Origin: Pseudomonadota bacterium
Lineage (GTDB): Bacteria > Pseudomonadota > Gammaproteobacteria > Burkholderiales > Burkholderiaceae_C
Direction of reading: 5' to 3'
NCBI GenBank assembly: GCA_030538605.1
Contig: JAUNTQ010000004.1
Location: forward strand, 27,639 to 91,638
Length of the DNA: 64,000 bases
How positions within the stretch are numbered: the stretch's first letter is position 1; each line of letters opens with the position of its first letter. A program made the translations under genes and the position numbers. Shown here piece by piece: positions 53,165 through 62,400 of the stretch. The notes under the pieces were generated by a model, which searched no databases, had not been told where the DNA came from, and saw nothing but the letters and a program-made list of their open reading frames with translations.

Positions 53165-53839
53165 TTATGAATTTGATAAAGCCCTGGGTTTCAGCATTCC
53201 ACATGCTTCCATGAATGTCACGACATCACCAATTCCTTCGCCGTTTTTCAGGTTCGTCATGACAAAGGGCTTGAGTCCTTGCGCAGTGGAGCGCATGCGC
53301 TCAGTGTCGGCTTTCATCACGTCCAGGTTTGCGCCCACGTGCGGTGCCAGGTCGGTTTTGTTGATGACGAACAAGTCGCTCTTGGTAATGCCGGGGCCGC
53401 CCTTGCGCGGAATTTTCTCGCCCGCCGCCACGTCGATGACGTAGATCGTCAAATCACTCAACTCTGGGCTGAACGTAGCGGCCAGGTTGTCGCCGCCGCT
53501 TTCCACGAACACGATGTCGGCGTTGGGGAACTGCGCCAGCATGCGGTCGATGGCTTCGAGGTTGATGGACGCGTCCTCTCGGATCGCCGTGTGCGGGCAG
53601 CCGCCCGTTTCCACGCCCATGATGCGCTCGGCGGGCAGCGCGCCGCTGACGGTGAGCAGGCGCTGGTCTTCCTTGGTGTAGATGTCGTTGGTGATGGCGA
53701 TGAGGTCATATTGGTCGCGCATCGCCTTGCACAGCATTTCCAGCAGCGTGGTCTTGCCGCTGCCGACGGGGCCGCCAATGCCCACGCGCAGCGGCGGCAG
53801 CTTCTTGGTGCGGTGGGGAATGTGGTGCAGTGCGGTCAT
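53165..53839 (-). CDS. ureG: Urease accessory GTPase UreG
   Basis: 224 residues from the ATG at 53839 ([20 protein letters not shown]); the frame is open further upstream through a repeat. The P-loop [17 protein letters not shown], the Ni-binding Cys-Pro-His in [31 protein letters not shown] and the GTP-base motif INKTDL are all present. It supplies GTP energy and nickel transfer for urease maturation. It is the last gene of the urease operon, separated from ureF by a 72-base stretch carrying an AGCTGCTTGCG-like repeat remnant. Confidence 0.95.
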   Translation of the reverse strand: MTALHHIPHRTKKLPPLRVGIGGPVGSGKTTLLEMLCKAMRDQYDLIAITNDIYTKEDQRLLTVSGALPAERIMGVETGGCPHTAIREDASINLEAIDRMLAQFPNADIVFVESGGDNLAATFSPELSDLTIYVIDVAAGEKIPRKGGPGITKSDLFVINKTDLAPHVGANLDVMKADTERMRSTAQGLKPFVMTNLKNGEGIGDVVTFMEACGMLKPRALSNS

Positions 53840-53911
53840 GGTGGTGTTGATGAACGAAAAGTGCTTACAGCGCTTTCTGAGCAAGCGCAAAAAGCTATTA
53901 AAAAATAGCAT

Positions 53912-54598
53912 TCATGATCTGAACAAGCGCGAGTACTGCGCCTCGTGCCGCGCCGACAGAATGGCCAGCATGGGGCTGAAGGACTGGCGCGCATCGTCGT
54001 CGCAGGCCAGCGCGGCATCGGCGGCGGCGGGGATGTCGCCCGCCAGCCGCGCCAGCATGCGCTGCCCCGCGTTCTGGCCCAGCGGCACGGCCTTGAGCGC
54101 GGCCTGCACCATGTTCTCGGCCCAGCCGAAGGCGCAGGCCAGCAGGCCGTCGCGCACGCTGGCACCGCTGTGCGCCACGGCCAGGGCAAAGGCCACGGGG
54201 TAGGTGGGCAGCAGCGCGGCCAGCTGATCGGCTTCGGCCAGGCGCGCAGGCTGCCCCGCGTTCAGGTTGCGCAGCCAGTCGGTCAGCGACTTGCCCATTT
54301 GCTCGGTCTGCAGGCGCAACTCGCTCGTCTCGCGCGTGGCCAGCACCCAGCTGTTGAGCGCGGCCACGCGCGCCACGTCGCCCGCCCGCCAGGCCGTGAT
54401 CGCCTGCGCCAGCACGGGCAAGTCGCTGCGCGCCAGGCTCAGGTGCAGTTGGTCGGCAATCCAGTCGGAGGCTGCGCTGGCGGAGGTCACGCCCGCCCAT
54501 TCCACGCCGGCCTCCAGCCCTTCCGAATAAGAAAAGCCGCCCACCGGCAACGCGGGCGATGCCAGCCAGATGAGTTGCAGCAGGCTGGCGGCGGTCAT
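53912..54598 (-). CDS. ureF: Urease accessory protein UreF
   Basis: 228 residues. The all-helical UreF pattern is visible: [20 protein letters not shown] at the N-terminus, then [12 protein letters not shown] and [19 protein letters not shown]. It bridges UreG to the UreD-apo-urease complex. Its start overlaps the ureE stop by 4 bases (ATGA). Confidence 0.93.
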   Translation of the reverse strand: MTAASLLQLIWLASPALPVGGFSYSEGLEAGVEWAGVTSASAASDWIADQLHLSLARSDLPVLAQAITAWRAGDVARVAALNSWVLATRETSELRLQTEQMGKSLTDWLRNLNAGQPARLAEADQLAALLPTYPVAFALAVAHSGASVRDGLLACAFGWAENMVQAALKAVPLGQNAGQRMLARLAGDIPAAADAALACDDDARQSFSPMLAILSARHEAQYSRLFRS

Positions 54599-55107
54599 GG
54601 GTGGTGGTCGTGTGCGTGCGCATGCCCGTGGTCGTGCTGATGGGCGTGGCCGTGCGCCGCATAGGCACCGCCCTCGGGCTCGAACGGCGCGTTCATCTCG
54701 GTCACGACCAGGTGCATGGCGCGCAGCATGTCGGCCAGCACGTGGTCGGGTTCGATCTGCAGATGCTCGGGATTCAGCTCGATCGGCACATGCCGGTTGC
54801 CCAGGTGGTAGGCCGCGCGCGTCAAATCAAACGGCGAGCCGTGCGCCGCGCAGGGCGTGATGCGCAGCACGGGCTGCGCCGCGGCGATGACCCGGATGAG
54901 CGAGCCGTCTTCGGCCACCAGCACGTCGCCGCCGCGCAGCAGCGTGCCGCGCGGCAGAAAGACACCCAGCGCGCGGCCCTGGCTGTCGGTGGTGCCAAAG
55001 CGGCTTTTTTGGCGCACGTCCCAATCCAGCTCGACGCTGGCCGCGCGCTTGACCAGAATGGACGCCAGGCCCCGGCCACGGGGCACGAGTTTGTTGACGG
55101 TGAGCAT
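54595..55107 (-). CDS. ureE: Urease accessory nickel chaperone UreE
   Basis: 170 residues. The N-terminal domain ([19 protein letters not shown]) and the C-terminal metal-binding domain ([25 protein letters not shown]) are complete. The tail is rich in His ([20 protein letters not shown]), giving extra Ni capacity. It hands nickel to UreG. It starts right after the ureC stop. Confidence 0.94.
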   Translation of the reverse strand: MLTVNKLVPRGRGLASILVKRAASVELDWDVRQKSRFGTTDSQGRALGVFLPRGTLLRGGDVLVAEDGSLIRVIAAAQPVLRITPCAAHGSPFDLTRAAYHLGNRHVPIELNPEHLQIEPDHVLADMLRAMHLVVTEMNAPFEPEGGAYAAHGHAHQHDHGHAHAHDHHP

Positions 55108-56826
55108 TCAAAAAAGAAAGTAGCGTTGTGCCAGCGGCAGGCTGTGCGCGGGCTCGCAGGTGAGCAGTTGCCCATCGGCACGCACGGCGTAGGTCTGTGC
55201 GTCAACCTCCATGCGCGGCGCGTAGGCGTTGTGAATCATGTCGCGCTTGCCAATGCAGCGCGTGTTCTTGACCGCCGCCAGCGGCTTGTGCAAGCCGTAG
55301 CGCCGGCCCACGCCCGCCGCCAGCGCGGCTTGCGACACGAAGGTGAGGCTGCTGCGGGTGAGCGATCCGGCATACGACGCAAACATGGGCCGATAGTGCA
55401 CCGGCTGCGGTGTCGGGATGCTGGCATTCGGGTCGCCCATCGCCGCCATCGCCATGCTGCCGCCTTTGAGGATGAGCGTGGGCTTGACGCCAAAGAACGC
55501 CGGCTTCCACAGCACCAGGTCGGCCCATTTGCCCACCTCGACGCTGCCCACCTCGTGGCTGATGCCGTGGGCAATGGCGGGGTTGATGGTGTATTTGGCG
55601 ATGTAGCGCTTGGCGCGAAAGTTGTCGTGGCGGCTGGTGTCTTCCAACAGCGTGCCGCGCTGCGCCTTCATCTTGTGCGCGGTCTGCCAGGTGCGGATCA
55701 CGACTTCGCCCACGCGCCCCATCGCCTGGCTGTCGCTGCTCATGATGCTGATGGCGCCCAAATCGTGCAGCACGTCTTCGGCGGCAATCGTTTCCTTGCG
55801 GATGCGGCTTTCGGCGAAGGCCAGATCTTCGGCAATGGCGGCATCGAGGTGGTGGCAGACCATGAGCATGTCCACGTGCTCGTCCAGCGTGTTCACCGTG
55901 TAGGGGCGCGTGGGGTTGGTCGAGCTGGGCAGCACGTTGGCTTCGCCCACGACCTTCAGGATGTCGGGCGCGTGGCCGCCGCCAGCGCCTTCGGTGTGAA
56001 AGGTGTGAATGGTGCGGCCCTTGAAGGCGGCGATGGTGTCTTCGACGAAGCCGCTTTCGTTGAGCGTGTCGGTGTGGATGGCCACTTGCGTGTCGGTGGC
56101 CTCGGCCACGTTCAGGCAGTTGTCGATGGCTGCGGGCGTCGAGCCCCAGTCCTCGTGCAGCTTCAAGCCGATGGCGCCGGCATGCACCTGTTCTTGCAGC
56201 GCGCCGGGCAAGCTGGCATTGCCCTTGCCCAGAAAGCCCAGGTTCATGGGGAAGGCGTCGGCCGCTTGCAGCATGCGCTCGATGTGCCACGGCCCCGGCG
56301 TGCAAGTGGTGGCCAAGGTGCCGGTGGCCGGGCCGGTGCCGCCGCCGATCATGGTGGTGATGCCGCTGGCCAGGGCTTCCTCGATCTGCTGCGGACAGAT
56401 GAAGTGGATGTGCGTGTCGATGCCGCCGGCGGTGACGATGTGGCCTTCGCCCGCGATCACCTCGGTGCCGGGGCCGATGACGATGTCGACGCCCGGTTGC
56501 GTATCCGGGTTGCCGGCCTTGCCGATTGAAGAAATACGCCCGTCCTTCAAGCCGATGTCGGCCTTGACGATGCCCCAGTGGTCGAGGATGAGCGCGTTGG
56601 TGATGACGGTATCGACGGCCCCTTGCTCGCGCGTGCGCTGCGACTGCGCCATGCCGTCGCGGATGGTCTTGCCGCCGCCGAACTTGACTTCTTCGCCATA
56701 GCCGCCGGCGCGCAAGGTGTAGTCGTCTTCCACCTCGATGACGAGGTCGGTATCGGCCAGGCGCACGCGGTCGCCCACGGTGGGGCCGAAGATTTCGGCG
56801 TAGGCGCGGCGCTCAAGCGTGACCAT
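55108..56826 (-). CDS. ureC: Urease subunit alpha
   Basis: 572 residues. The active site is intact: [14 protein letters not shown] (Ni-ligand His pair), the carbamylated Lys in [26 protein letters not shown], the flap MVCHHLD and [17 protein letters not shown]. It hydrolyses urea to ammonia and carbamate in the cytoplasm together with UreA and UreB. The length is normal. The 87 bases between ureB and ureC hold an AGCTGCTTGCG remnant. Confidence 0.97.
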   Translation of the reverse strand: MVTLERRAYAEIFGPTVGDRVRLADTDLVIEVEDDYTLRAGGYGEEVKFGGGKTIRDGMAQSQRTREQGAVDTVITNALILDHWGIVKADIGLKDGRISSIGKAGNPDTQPGVDIVIGPGTEVIAGEGHIVTAGGIDTHIHFICPQQIEEALASGITTMIGGGTGPATGTLATTCTPGPWHIERMLQAADAFPMNLGFLGKGNASLPGALQEQVHAGAIGLKLHEDWGSTPAAIDNCLNVAEATDTQVAIHTDTLNESGFVEDTIAAFKGRTIHTFHTEGAGGGHAPDILKVVGEANVLPSSTNPTRPYTVNTLDEHVDMLMVCHHLDAAIAEDLAFAESRIRKETIAAEDVLHDLGAISIMSSDSQAMGRVGEVVIRTWQTAHKMKAQRGTLLEDTSRHDNFRAKRYIAKYTINPAIAHGISHEVGSVEVGKWADLVLWKPAFFGVKPTLILKGGSMAMAAMGDPNASIPTPQPVHYRPMFASYAGSLTRSSLTFVSQAALAAGVGRRYGLHKPLAAVKNTRCIGKRDMIHNAYAPRMEVDAQTYAVRADGQLLTCEPAHSLPLAQRYFLF

Positions 56827-56913
56827 GGCTGATTTCCCTTTTCTCGAATGATTTTATTTTGATAGCTGCTTGCGCTGGGTGGATAAGCTCTGGACGGGTT
56901 TTTTGCTTGTGAT

Positions 56914-57219
56914 TCACAAGACACCCCGCACCATGCCGCGAAAGCCGTGCACCACGCGATCGCCCGCGTAGTCCACCAGTTCCACCGTGCGCTGCTGGCC
57001 GGGCTCGAAGCGCACGGCCAGGCCGCTGCCGATGTTCAAGCGCATGCCGCGCGCGGCGGCGCGGTCGAAGTCGAGTGCGCCGTTGACCTCGGCAAAGTGG
57101 TAGTGCGAACCGACCTGTATGGGCCGGTCGCCCGTGTTACGCACCACCAGCGTGAGGGTGCGACGGCCGGGGTTGAGCGTGTGCTGGCCGGCATCGACCA
57201 GCAGTTCACCAGGGGTCAT
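56914..57219 (-). CDS. ureB: Urease subunit beta
   Basis: 101 residues from the ATG at 57219 ([20 protein letters not shown]). The family pattern [21 protein letters not shown], the [14 protein letters not shown] segment and GFRGMVRG are intact. The frame remains open upstream but through the 58-codon gene in another frame. It starts 10 bases after that gene's stop. Confidence 0.95.
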   Translation of the reverse strand: MTPGELLVDAGQHTLNPGRRTLTLVVRNTGDRPIQVGSHYHFAEVNGALDFDRAAARGMRLNIGSGLAVRFEPGQQRTVELVDYAGDRVVHGFRGMVRGVL

Positions 57220-57229
57220 GGCGGCGCCC

Positions 57230-57406
57230 CTATTTGCGGCGGAAGTACCAGAAGGCGATGGCCGCCGCCACGCCTGCGGCCACGAAGCCCCAGGCGTCGG
57301 TGGCGTGCCAGTGCGCGCCGTCCTGGCCGTGGCCTTCGTGCGCCACGGCGGCCAGGGGCAGCGCGGCAAGGCTCAGGGTGGCGAAAAGATTTACTATTTT
57401 TTTCAT
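57230..57406 (-). CDS. 58-residue His-rich single-pass membrane peptide inside the urease operon
   Basis: The ATG at 57406 and TAG at 57230-57232 lie between ureA and ureB. The product starts [20 protein letters not shown], a good signal peptide with a VAHE cleavage point. Next comes a short His-rich stretch, [15 protein letters not shown] (four His), then one membrane helix ([17 protein letters not shown]) ending in RRK. That is an exported, anchored peptide with a potential metal-binding segment. Its place among urease genes suggests a role with nickel at the periplasmic face (inferred). No family is recognised. Confidence 0.7.
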   Translation of the reverse strand: MKKIVNLFATLSLAALPLAAVAHEGHGQDGAHWHATDAWGFVAAGVAAAIAFWYFRRK

Positions 57407-57456
57407 AGCTTATTGCGCTTGTGGGTCAAGGGCTGAGGGCAAGAAGTATTTGAAAG

Positions 57457-57759
<303 letters not shown>

Positions 57760-57828
57760 GGTGGTGCAAGGTTGCAAGGACCGCGCCAGCTTATACGCTC
57801 CGCATGTCGCCCCGCACCTGGGCCCGGC

Positions 57829-57967
57829 GCGCGAACTTGGTGCGTTCCGGCGGATGGCGGCGCCGAATCGGTGCATGGCGATGCGTTCGACCGGGCGCCT
57901 GCGCGCGGCGCACGTTTTTGAAGCGCGTGCCGTGGCCTTCGCCGTGCGCCGTGCACCATTGCCGCGC
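57829..57967. promoter_or_regulatory. NtrC-site-like pair in the ure/urt divergent region
   Basis: GCACCA-N4-CGCGC occurs twice in opposite orientation, on the minus strand at 57829-57843 and on the plus strand at 57953-57967. The first half matches the NtrC half-site GCACCA; the second half does not match TGGTGC well. Together with the sigma-54 promoter downstream this suggests nitrogen control. It is weak evidence alone. Confidence 0.4.
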
Positions 57968-58033
57968 AAGCCCTTCATCTGATTGCGCGAACAGCTATGG
58001 ATTTGAAAGCACGGCACGCAGCGGCACCGATGT

Positions 58034-58049
58034 TGGCACGCCCTTTGCA
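58034..58049 (+). promoter_or_regulatory. Sigma-54 (RpoN) promoter of urtA
   Basis: TGGCACG-CCCT-TTGCA matches the RpoN consensus TGGCACG-N4-TTGCW, with correct -24/-12 spacing. It lies 48 bases before the urtA ATG. RpoN promoters need an activator such as NtrC, which fits a urea transporter. Confidence 0.85.
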
Positions 58050-58102
58050 CTGAGCGCTTGCAGGCCAATGTCGGCCCGTGATTCATTCAGGAGTTCGTGT
58101 CC

Positions 58103-59365
58103 ATGCACCGTCGCCACACCCTCAAGGCGCTTGCCGCCGCAGCCGCCCTGTCGGGCCTTCATGCGCTGCCCGCGCACGCGGCCGACACCATCAAGGTCGG
58201 CATCCTGCACAGCCTCTCGGGCACCATGGCGATCTCGGAGACGGCGCTGAAAGACATGGCGCTGATGACCATCGAAGAGATCAACGCCAAGGGCGGCGTG
58301 ATGGGCAAGAAGCTGGAGCCCGTGGTGGTTGACCCCGCCAGCAACTGGCCGCTGTTTGCCGAACGCGCCAAGCAGTTGCTGGCGCAAGACAAGGTGGCCG
58401 TCATCTTCGGCTGCTGGACCAGCGTGTCGCGCAAGTCGGTGCTGCCGGTGGTGGAAGAGATGAACGGCCTGCTGTTCTACCCCGTGCAGTACGAGGGCGA
58501 AGAACTCAGCAAGAACGTGTTCTACACCGGCGCCGCGCCCAACCAACAGGCGATTCCGGCCGTCGAGTATCTGATGAGCAAGGAAGGCGGCAGTGCCAAG
58601 CGCTTCGTGCTGCTGGGCACCGATTACGTCTACCCGCGCACCACCAACAAGATCCTGCGCGCCTTCCTCAAATCCAAAGGCGTGAAGGACAGCGACATCG
58701 ACGAGAAGTACACGCCCTTTGGCCACTCTGACTATCAGACCATCGTGGCCGACATCAAGAAGTTCAGTCAGGGCGGCAAGACGGCGGTGATCTCCACCAT
58801 CAACGGCGACAGCAACGTGCCTTTCTATAAAGAACTGGGCAACGCCGGCATCAAGGCCAAGGACGTACCCGTGATGGCCTTCAGCGTGGGTGAGGAAGAG
58901 TTGCGCGGCGTGGACACCAAGCCGCTGGTCGGCCACCTGGCGGCGTGGAACTATTTCATGAGCCTGAAGAACCCCGTCAACGACGCGTGGATCAAATCCT
59001 GGAGCGCCTACGCCAAGGCCAAGAAGCTGCCCGGCCAGGCGGCCAAGCCCATCACCAACGACCCGATGGAAGCCACCTACGTCGGCATCCACATGTGGAA
59101 GCAGGCGGTGGAAAAAGCCAAGAGCACCGACACCGACAAGGTGATCGCCGCCATGGCCGGCCAGAAGTTCGCCGCGCCCGACGGCTTCACCATCGAGATG
59201 GACGCCAAGAACCACCACCTGCACAAGCCCGTGTTCGTGGGCGAGATTCGCGCCGACGGCCAGTTCAACGTGGTGTGGAAGACCAAGGGCCCGATCAAGG
59301 CCCAGCCCTGGAGCCAATACATCGAAGGCAACGACAAGAAGAAGGACGAGCCTGTCGCCAGATAA
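58103..59365 (+). CDS. urtA: Urea ABC transporter substrate-binding protein UrtA
   Basis: About 420 residues. Starts at 58097 and 58103 (MHRRHTLKALAAAAALSGLH) are both possible; AGGAG lies at 58090-58094. The leader ends LPAHA and has a twin-Arg pair. Type I binding-protein features of UrtA are clear: VGILHSLSGTMAISE, EEINAKGGVMGKKLEPVVVD, FGCWTSVSRKSVLPV, LFYPVQYEGEE, FTGAAPNQQAIPA-like text and LGTDYVYPRTTN. It captures urea or short amides for UrtBC. A second urtA follows. Confidence 0.94.
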   Translation: MHRRHTLKALAAAAALSGLHALPAHAADTIKVGILHSLSGTMAISETALKDMALMTIEEINAKGGVMGKKLEPVVVDPASNWPLFAERAKQLLAQDKVAVIFGCWTSVSRKSVLPVVEEMNGLLFYPVQYEGEELSKNVFYTGAAPNQQAIPAVEYLMSKEGGSAKRFVLLGTDYVYPRTTNKILRAFLKSKGVKDSDIDEKYTPFGHSDYQTIVADIKKFSQGGKTAVISTINGDSNVPFYKELGNAGIKAKDVPVMAFSVGEEELRGVDTKPLVGHLAAWNYFMSLKNPVNDAWIKSWSAYAKAKKLPGQAAKPITNDPMEATYVGIHMWKQAVEKAKSTDTDKVIAAMAGQKFAAPDGFTIEMDAKNHHLHKPVFVGEIRADGQFNVVWKTKGPIKAQPWSQYIEGNDKKKDEPVAR

Positions 59366-59440
59366 GGGCTTGCCGGAGACAGAACGTCATGTGAACCGGA
59401 TCACCTGATTTCCCCGCATGTCAAGAAAAGGCAGACGGCC

Positions 59441-60673
59441 ATGAAACGAAGAACTTTGTTGCGGACGGCAGGCGTGGCGGCTACGGGCCTGACCGCACCT
59501 GGCTGGCTGCGCGCACAGGCCAGCGCCCCCATCCGCATCGGCGTGATGCACTCGCTCACCGGCACGATGGCGATTTCGGAAGTGATTCTGAAAGAAACCA
59601 TGCTGATGGCGGTCGACGGCATCAACCGCGCGGGCGGCGTGATGGGCCGGCGCCTGGAGCCGGTGGTGGTCGACCCCGCGTCCGACTGGCCGACTTTTGC
59701 CCGCATGACCGAGCAACTGGTGGCGCAGGAAAAGGTGGCCGCCATCTTCGGCTGCTGGACATCGGCCTCGCGCAAGGCGGTGCTGCCGGCACTGGAGAAG
59801 ACCGGCGGCCTGCTGTACTACCCGGTGCAATACGAAGGGCAGGAGCAGCACCCGCAAGTGTTCTACACCGGCTGCGCGCCCAACCAGCAGGCGCTGCCCG
59901 CCGTCGATTACCTGATGAGCGCGGCCGGGGGAGCGCGGCGCCGCTTCGTGCTGCTGGGCACCGACTACGTGTACCCGCGAACCACCAACGCCATCCTGCG
60001 CGGCTATCTCAAATCGAAAGGCGTGGACTCGGCGGACATTCTGGAGATCTATCGCGGCTTCGGCCACGGCGACTACACCGACATCCTGGCGCAGGCGCGC
60101 GGCTTCGCAAAGGGCAAGCCGACGGCGATTGTCTCGACCATCAACGGCGACTCCAACCTCGCCTTCTACCGCGACCTGGGTCGGGCGCGCATCACGGCGC
60201 AGGAGATGCCCAGCGTGGCCTTCTCGGTCGGCGAGGAAGAGTTGCGCAACGTCGATTGCGCCGCCATCACCGGCCATCTGGCGGCCTGGAACTACTTCAT
60301 GAGCGCGCGCAACGCGATGAACCGCGACTTCATCGCGCGCTGGAGCGCCTACGCGCGCGAGCGCAAGCTGCCGCAGCAAAGCACGCGCCCGATCGTCAAC
60401 GACCCGATGCAGGCGGCGCTGATCGGCATCCACATGTGGAAGCAGGCGGTAGAAAAGACACAGACCACGCAGGTTCCGCAGGTGGTGCGGGCCATGCGCG
60501 GTCAGCTCTACCCCGCGCCATCGGGTGAGCTGGCGCGCATGGACGAAGGCAACCACCACCTGATGAAGGTGCCGATGGTCGGCGCCATCCGTGCCGATGG
60601 TCAATTCGACGTCGTGTGGAAAGCGCACGAGACCACGCGTGCCCAGCCCTGGAGCCCCTACCTTGCCAAATGA
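59441..60673 (+). CDS. urtA: Second UrtA-like urea/amide-binding protein
   Basis: 410 residues. A Tat-like leader, MKRRTLLRTAGVAATGLTAP, is followed by the UrtA pattern: IGVMHSLTGTMAISEVILKE, INRAGGVMGRRLEPVVVDPA, FGCWTSASRKAVLP, YYPVQYEGQEQHP and LGTDYVYPRTTNAILRGYLK. It is a tandem paralogue of the gene 75 bases upstream and is clearly diverged. It may widen the ligand range, for example to other amides. urtB begins 1 base after its stop. Confidence 0.92.
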   Translation: MKRRTLLRTAGVAATGLTAPGWLRAQASAPIRIGVMHSLTGTMAISEVILKETMLMAVDGINRAGGVMGRRLEPVVVDPASDWPTFARMTEQLVAQEKVAAIFGCWTSASRKAVLPALEKTGGLLYYPVQYEGQEQHPQVFYTGCAPNQQALPAVDYLMSAAGGARRRFVLLGTDYVYPRTTNAILRGYLKSKGVDSADILEIYRGFGHGDYTDILAQARGFAKGKPTAIVSTINGDSNLAFYRDLGRARITAQEMPSVAFSVGEEELRNVDCAAITGHLAAWNYFMSARNAMNRDFIARWSAYARERKLPQQSTRPIVNDPMQAALIGIHMWKQAVEKTQTTQVPQVVRAMRGQLYPAPSGELARMDEGNHHLMKVPMVGAIRADGQFDVVWKAHETTRAQPWSPYLAK

Positions 60674-60674
60674 C

Positions 60675-62282
60675 ATGAACGACCGCCGAGGGCGAACTCA
60701 TTGCGTGCCGCTTCGTCTGGTCACGCTGGGCCTGTCCGCGCTGCTGGTGTGTGCCAGCGCGCACGCCCTCACGGCCGAGCAGGCGCGCGCCATCGCTGGC
60801 GGTGACGACACCGAGGCGCGCATCACAGCGCTCAACGAGGCGGTGCAAAGCGCCCACCCGCGCACGGCCGCCTTCATCGACGCGCTGTCGAACGATGCCG
60901 TCAAGATCGCTGGCTCGCAAGTCATCGTGATCGACGGCAGCCAGGGCAAGGACGCCGTCACCGGCGCGCCCGTGACCGTACCGGCCGACGCCGAGGACGT
61001 GGTCAACAACAACCGCATGCGCGGCGCGCTGGATGCGGCAAAAGCCACGCTGCAACTGGCGAGCCCGAACGACGCCGAGCGCCTGGCCGCTGCCCGATTG
61101 CTGATGAGCGACCCCGAAGAAGGCCGGCTGCCCCTGATCGAACGCGCGCTGGTCAAGGAGACCAGCAGCGCCGTGAAGACCGCGCTGGAGCGCGCACGCG
61201 CCGCCACCTTGCTGGCCAGCGACGACGCCACCAAGCGCATCGCCGCCGCCGAAACGCTGGGCGCATCGCGCAGCCCCGATGCCAAAGTGCTGCTCAACCA
61301 GCGGCTGGACGAGGAGAGCGATGCCCAGGTCAAGGCCGCCATCGGCGACGCCATTGCCCACATCGACAGCGGCCTGGCCTGGGGCGACCGCATCAACACG
61401 CTGTTTGCCGGCGTCAGCCTGGGCTCGGTGCTGCTGCTGGCGGCGCTGGGCCTGGCCATCACCTATGGGCTGATGGGCGTCATCAACATGGCGCACGGCG
61501 AGCTGATCATGATTGGCGCCTACGCCACCTACGTGGTGCAGGGCCTGTTCCAGCGCCATCTGCCTTCAGAAGCGTTCGGCTGGTATCTGGTGGCTGCGGT
61601 GCCAGTCGCCTTCCTCGCATCGGCGCTGGTCGGTGCGGTGCTGGAGCGCGGGGTGATCCGCTTCCTGTACGGCCGCCCGCTGGAGACGCTGCTGGCCACC
61701 TTTGGCATCAGCCTGATCCTGCAGCAGCTGGTGCGCACCGTGTTCGGCGCGCAAAACGTGGGCCTGGAAAACCCCGCCTGGATGAGCGGCGGCTGGCAGC
61801 TGCTGCCCAACGTGACGCTGCCGTGGAACCGCATCGTCATCATCGGCTTTGCCGCCGCCGTGGTGGCCGGCGTGGCCTGGGCCGTGGCGCGCACGCGCCT
61901 GGGCCTGTTCGTGCGCGGGGTCACGCAAAACCGCCCCATGGCCGCCTGCATGGGCGTGAACACGGCGCGCGTGGACACCTACGCCTTCGCGCTGGGCTCG
62001 GGCATCGCGGGGCTGGCCGGCTGCGCTCTGTCGCAGATCGGCAACGTGGGGCCCGACCTGGGGCAGGGCTACATCGTCGATTCCTTCATGGTGGTGGTGC
62101 TGGGCGGCGTGGGGCAACTGGCCGGCACGGTGGTCGCCGCAATGGGCCTGGGGCTGATGAACAAGCTGCTCGAAGGCTGGGCCGGCGCGGTGCTGGCCAA
62201 GATTGCGGTGCTGGTCTTCATCATCGTCTTCATCCAGAAGCGGCCGCAGGGCATCTTTGCATTGAAGGGAAGAGAAGCATGA
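60675..62282 (+). CDS. urtB: Urea ABC transporter permease UrtB
   Basis: 535 residues from the ATG at 60675. A signal-like segment (LVTLGLSALLVCASAHA) and an Ala-rich helical N-terminal domain of about 200 residues (ARAIAGGDDTEARITALNEA ...), characteristic of UrtB, precede the LivH-type permease. The permease part shows GLAITYGLMGVINMAHGELI, VLERGVIRFLYGRPLETLLA and RPMAACMGVNTARVDTYAF. It forms the inner-membrane channel with UrtC. Confidence 0.94.
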   Translation: MNDRRGRTHCVPLRLVTLGLSALLVCASAHALTAEQARAIAGGDDTEARITALNEAVQSAHPRTAAFIDALSNDAVKIAGSQVIVIDGSQGKDAVTGAPVTVPADAEDVVNNNRMRGALDAAKATLQLASPNDAERLAAARLLMSDPEEGRLPLIERALVKETSSAVKTALERARAATLLASDDATKRIAAAETLGASRSPDAKVLLNQRLDEESDAQVKAAIGDAIAHIDSGLAWGDRINTLFAGVSLGSVLLLAALGLAITYGLMGVINMAHGELIMIGAYATYVVQGLFQRHLPSEAFGWYLVAAVPVAFLASALVGAVLERGVIRFLYGRPLETLLATFGISLILQQLVRTVFGAQNVGLENPAWMSGGWQLLPNVTLPWNRIVIIGFAAAVVAGVAWAVARTRLGLFVRGVTQNRPMAACMGVNTARVDTYAFALGSGIAGLAGCALSQIGNVGPDLGQGYIVDSFMVVVLGGVGQLAGTVVAAMGLGLMNKLLEGWAGAVLAKIAVLVFIIVFIQKRPQGIFALKGREA

Positions 62283-62400
62283 AACAGCCCACCCCGTGCC
62301 GCCTCTGCTGCGCGAGGCGCCTCCCCTCAAGGGGCGACAGCAGCGGCCCGGCCAAGCCGGCTGCGCGCCGTCCTCGAATCGACCTTGCCGAGTACCCGTC
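62283..62400. repeat. GC-rich repeat fragment between urtB and urtC
   Basis: The 118-base gap contains a CTCCCCTCAAGGGGCG hairpin followed by ACAGCAGCGGCCCGGC and GCCGG words, a composition typical of a dispersed palindromic unit. No gene is seen; the rest of the operon is tightly packed. Confidence 0.45.

Noticed and set aside
54601..56529. Plus-strand open frame of 642 codons over ureE and ureC
   Set aside because: Antisense to intact urease genes; no motif.
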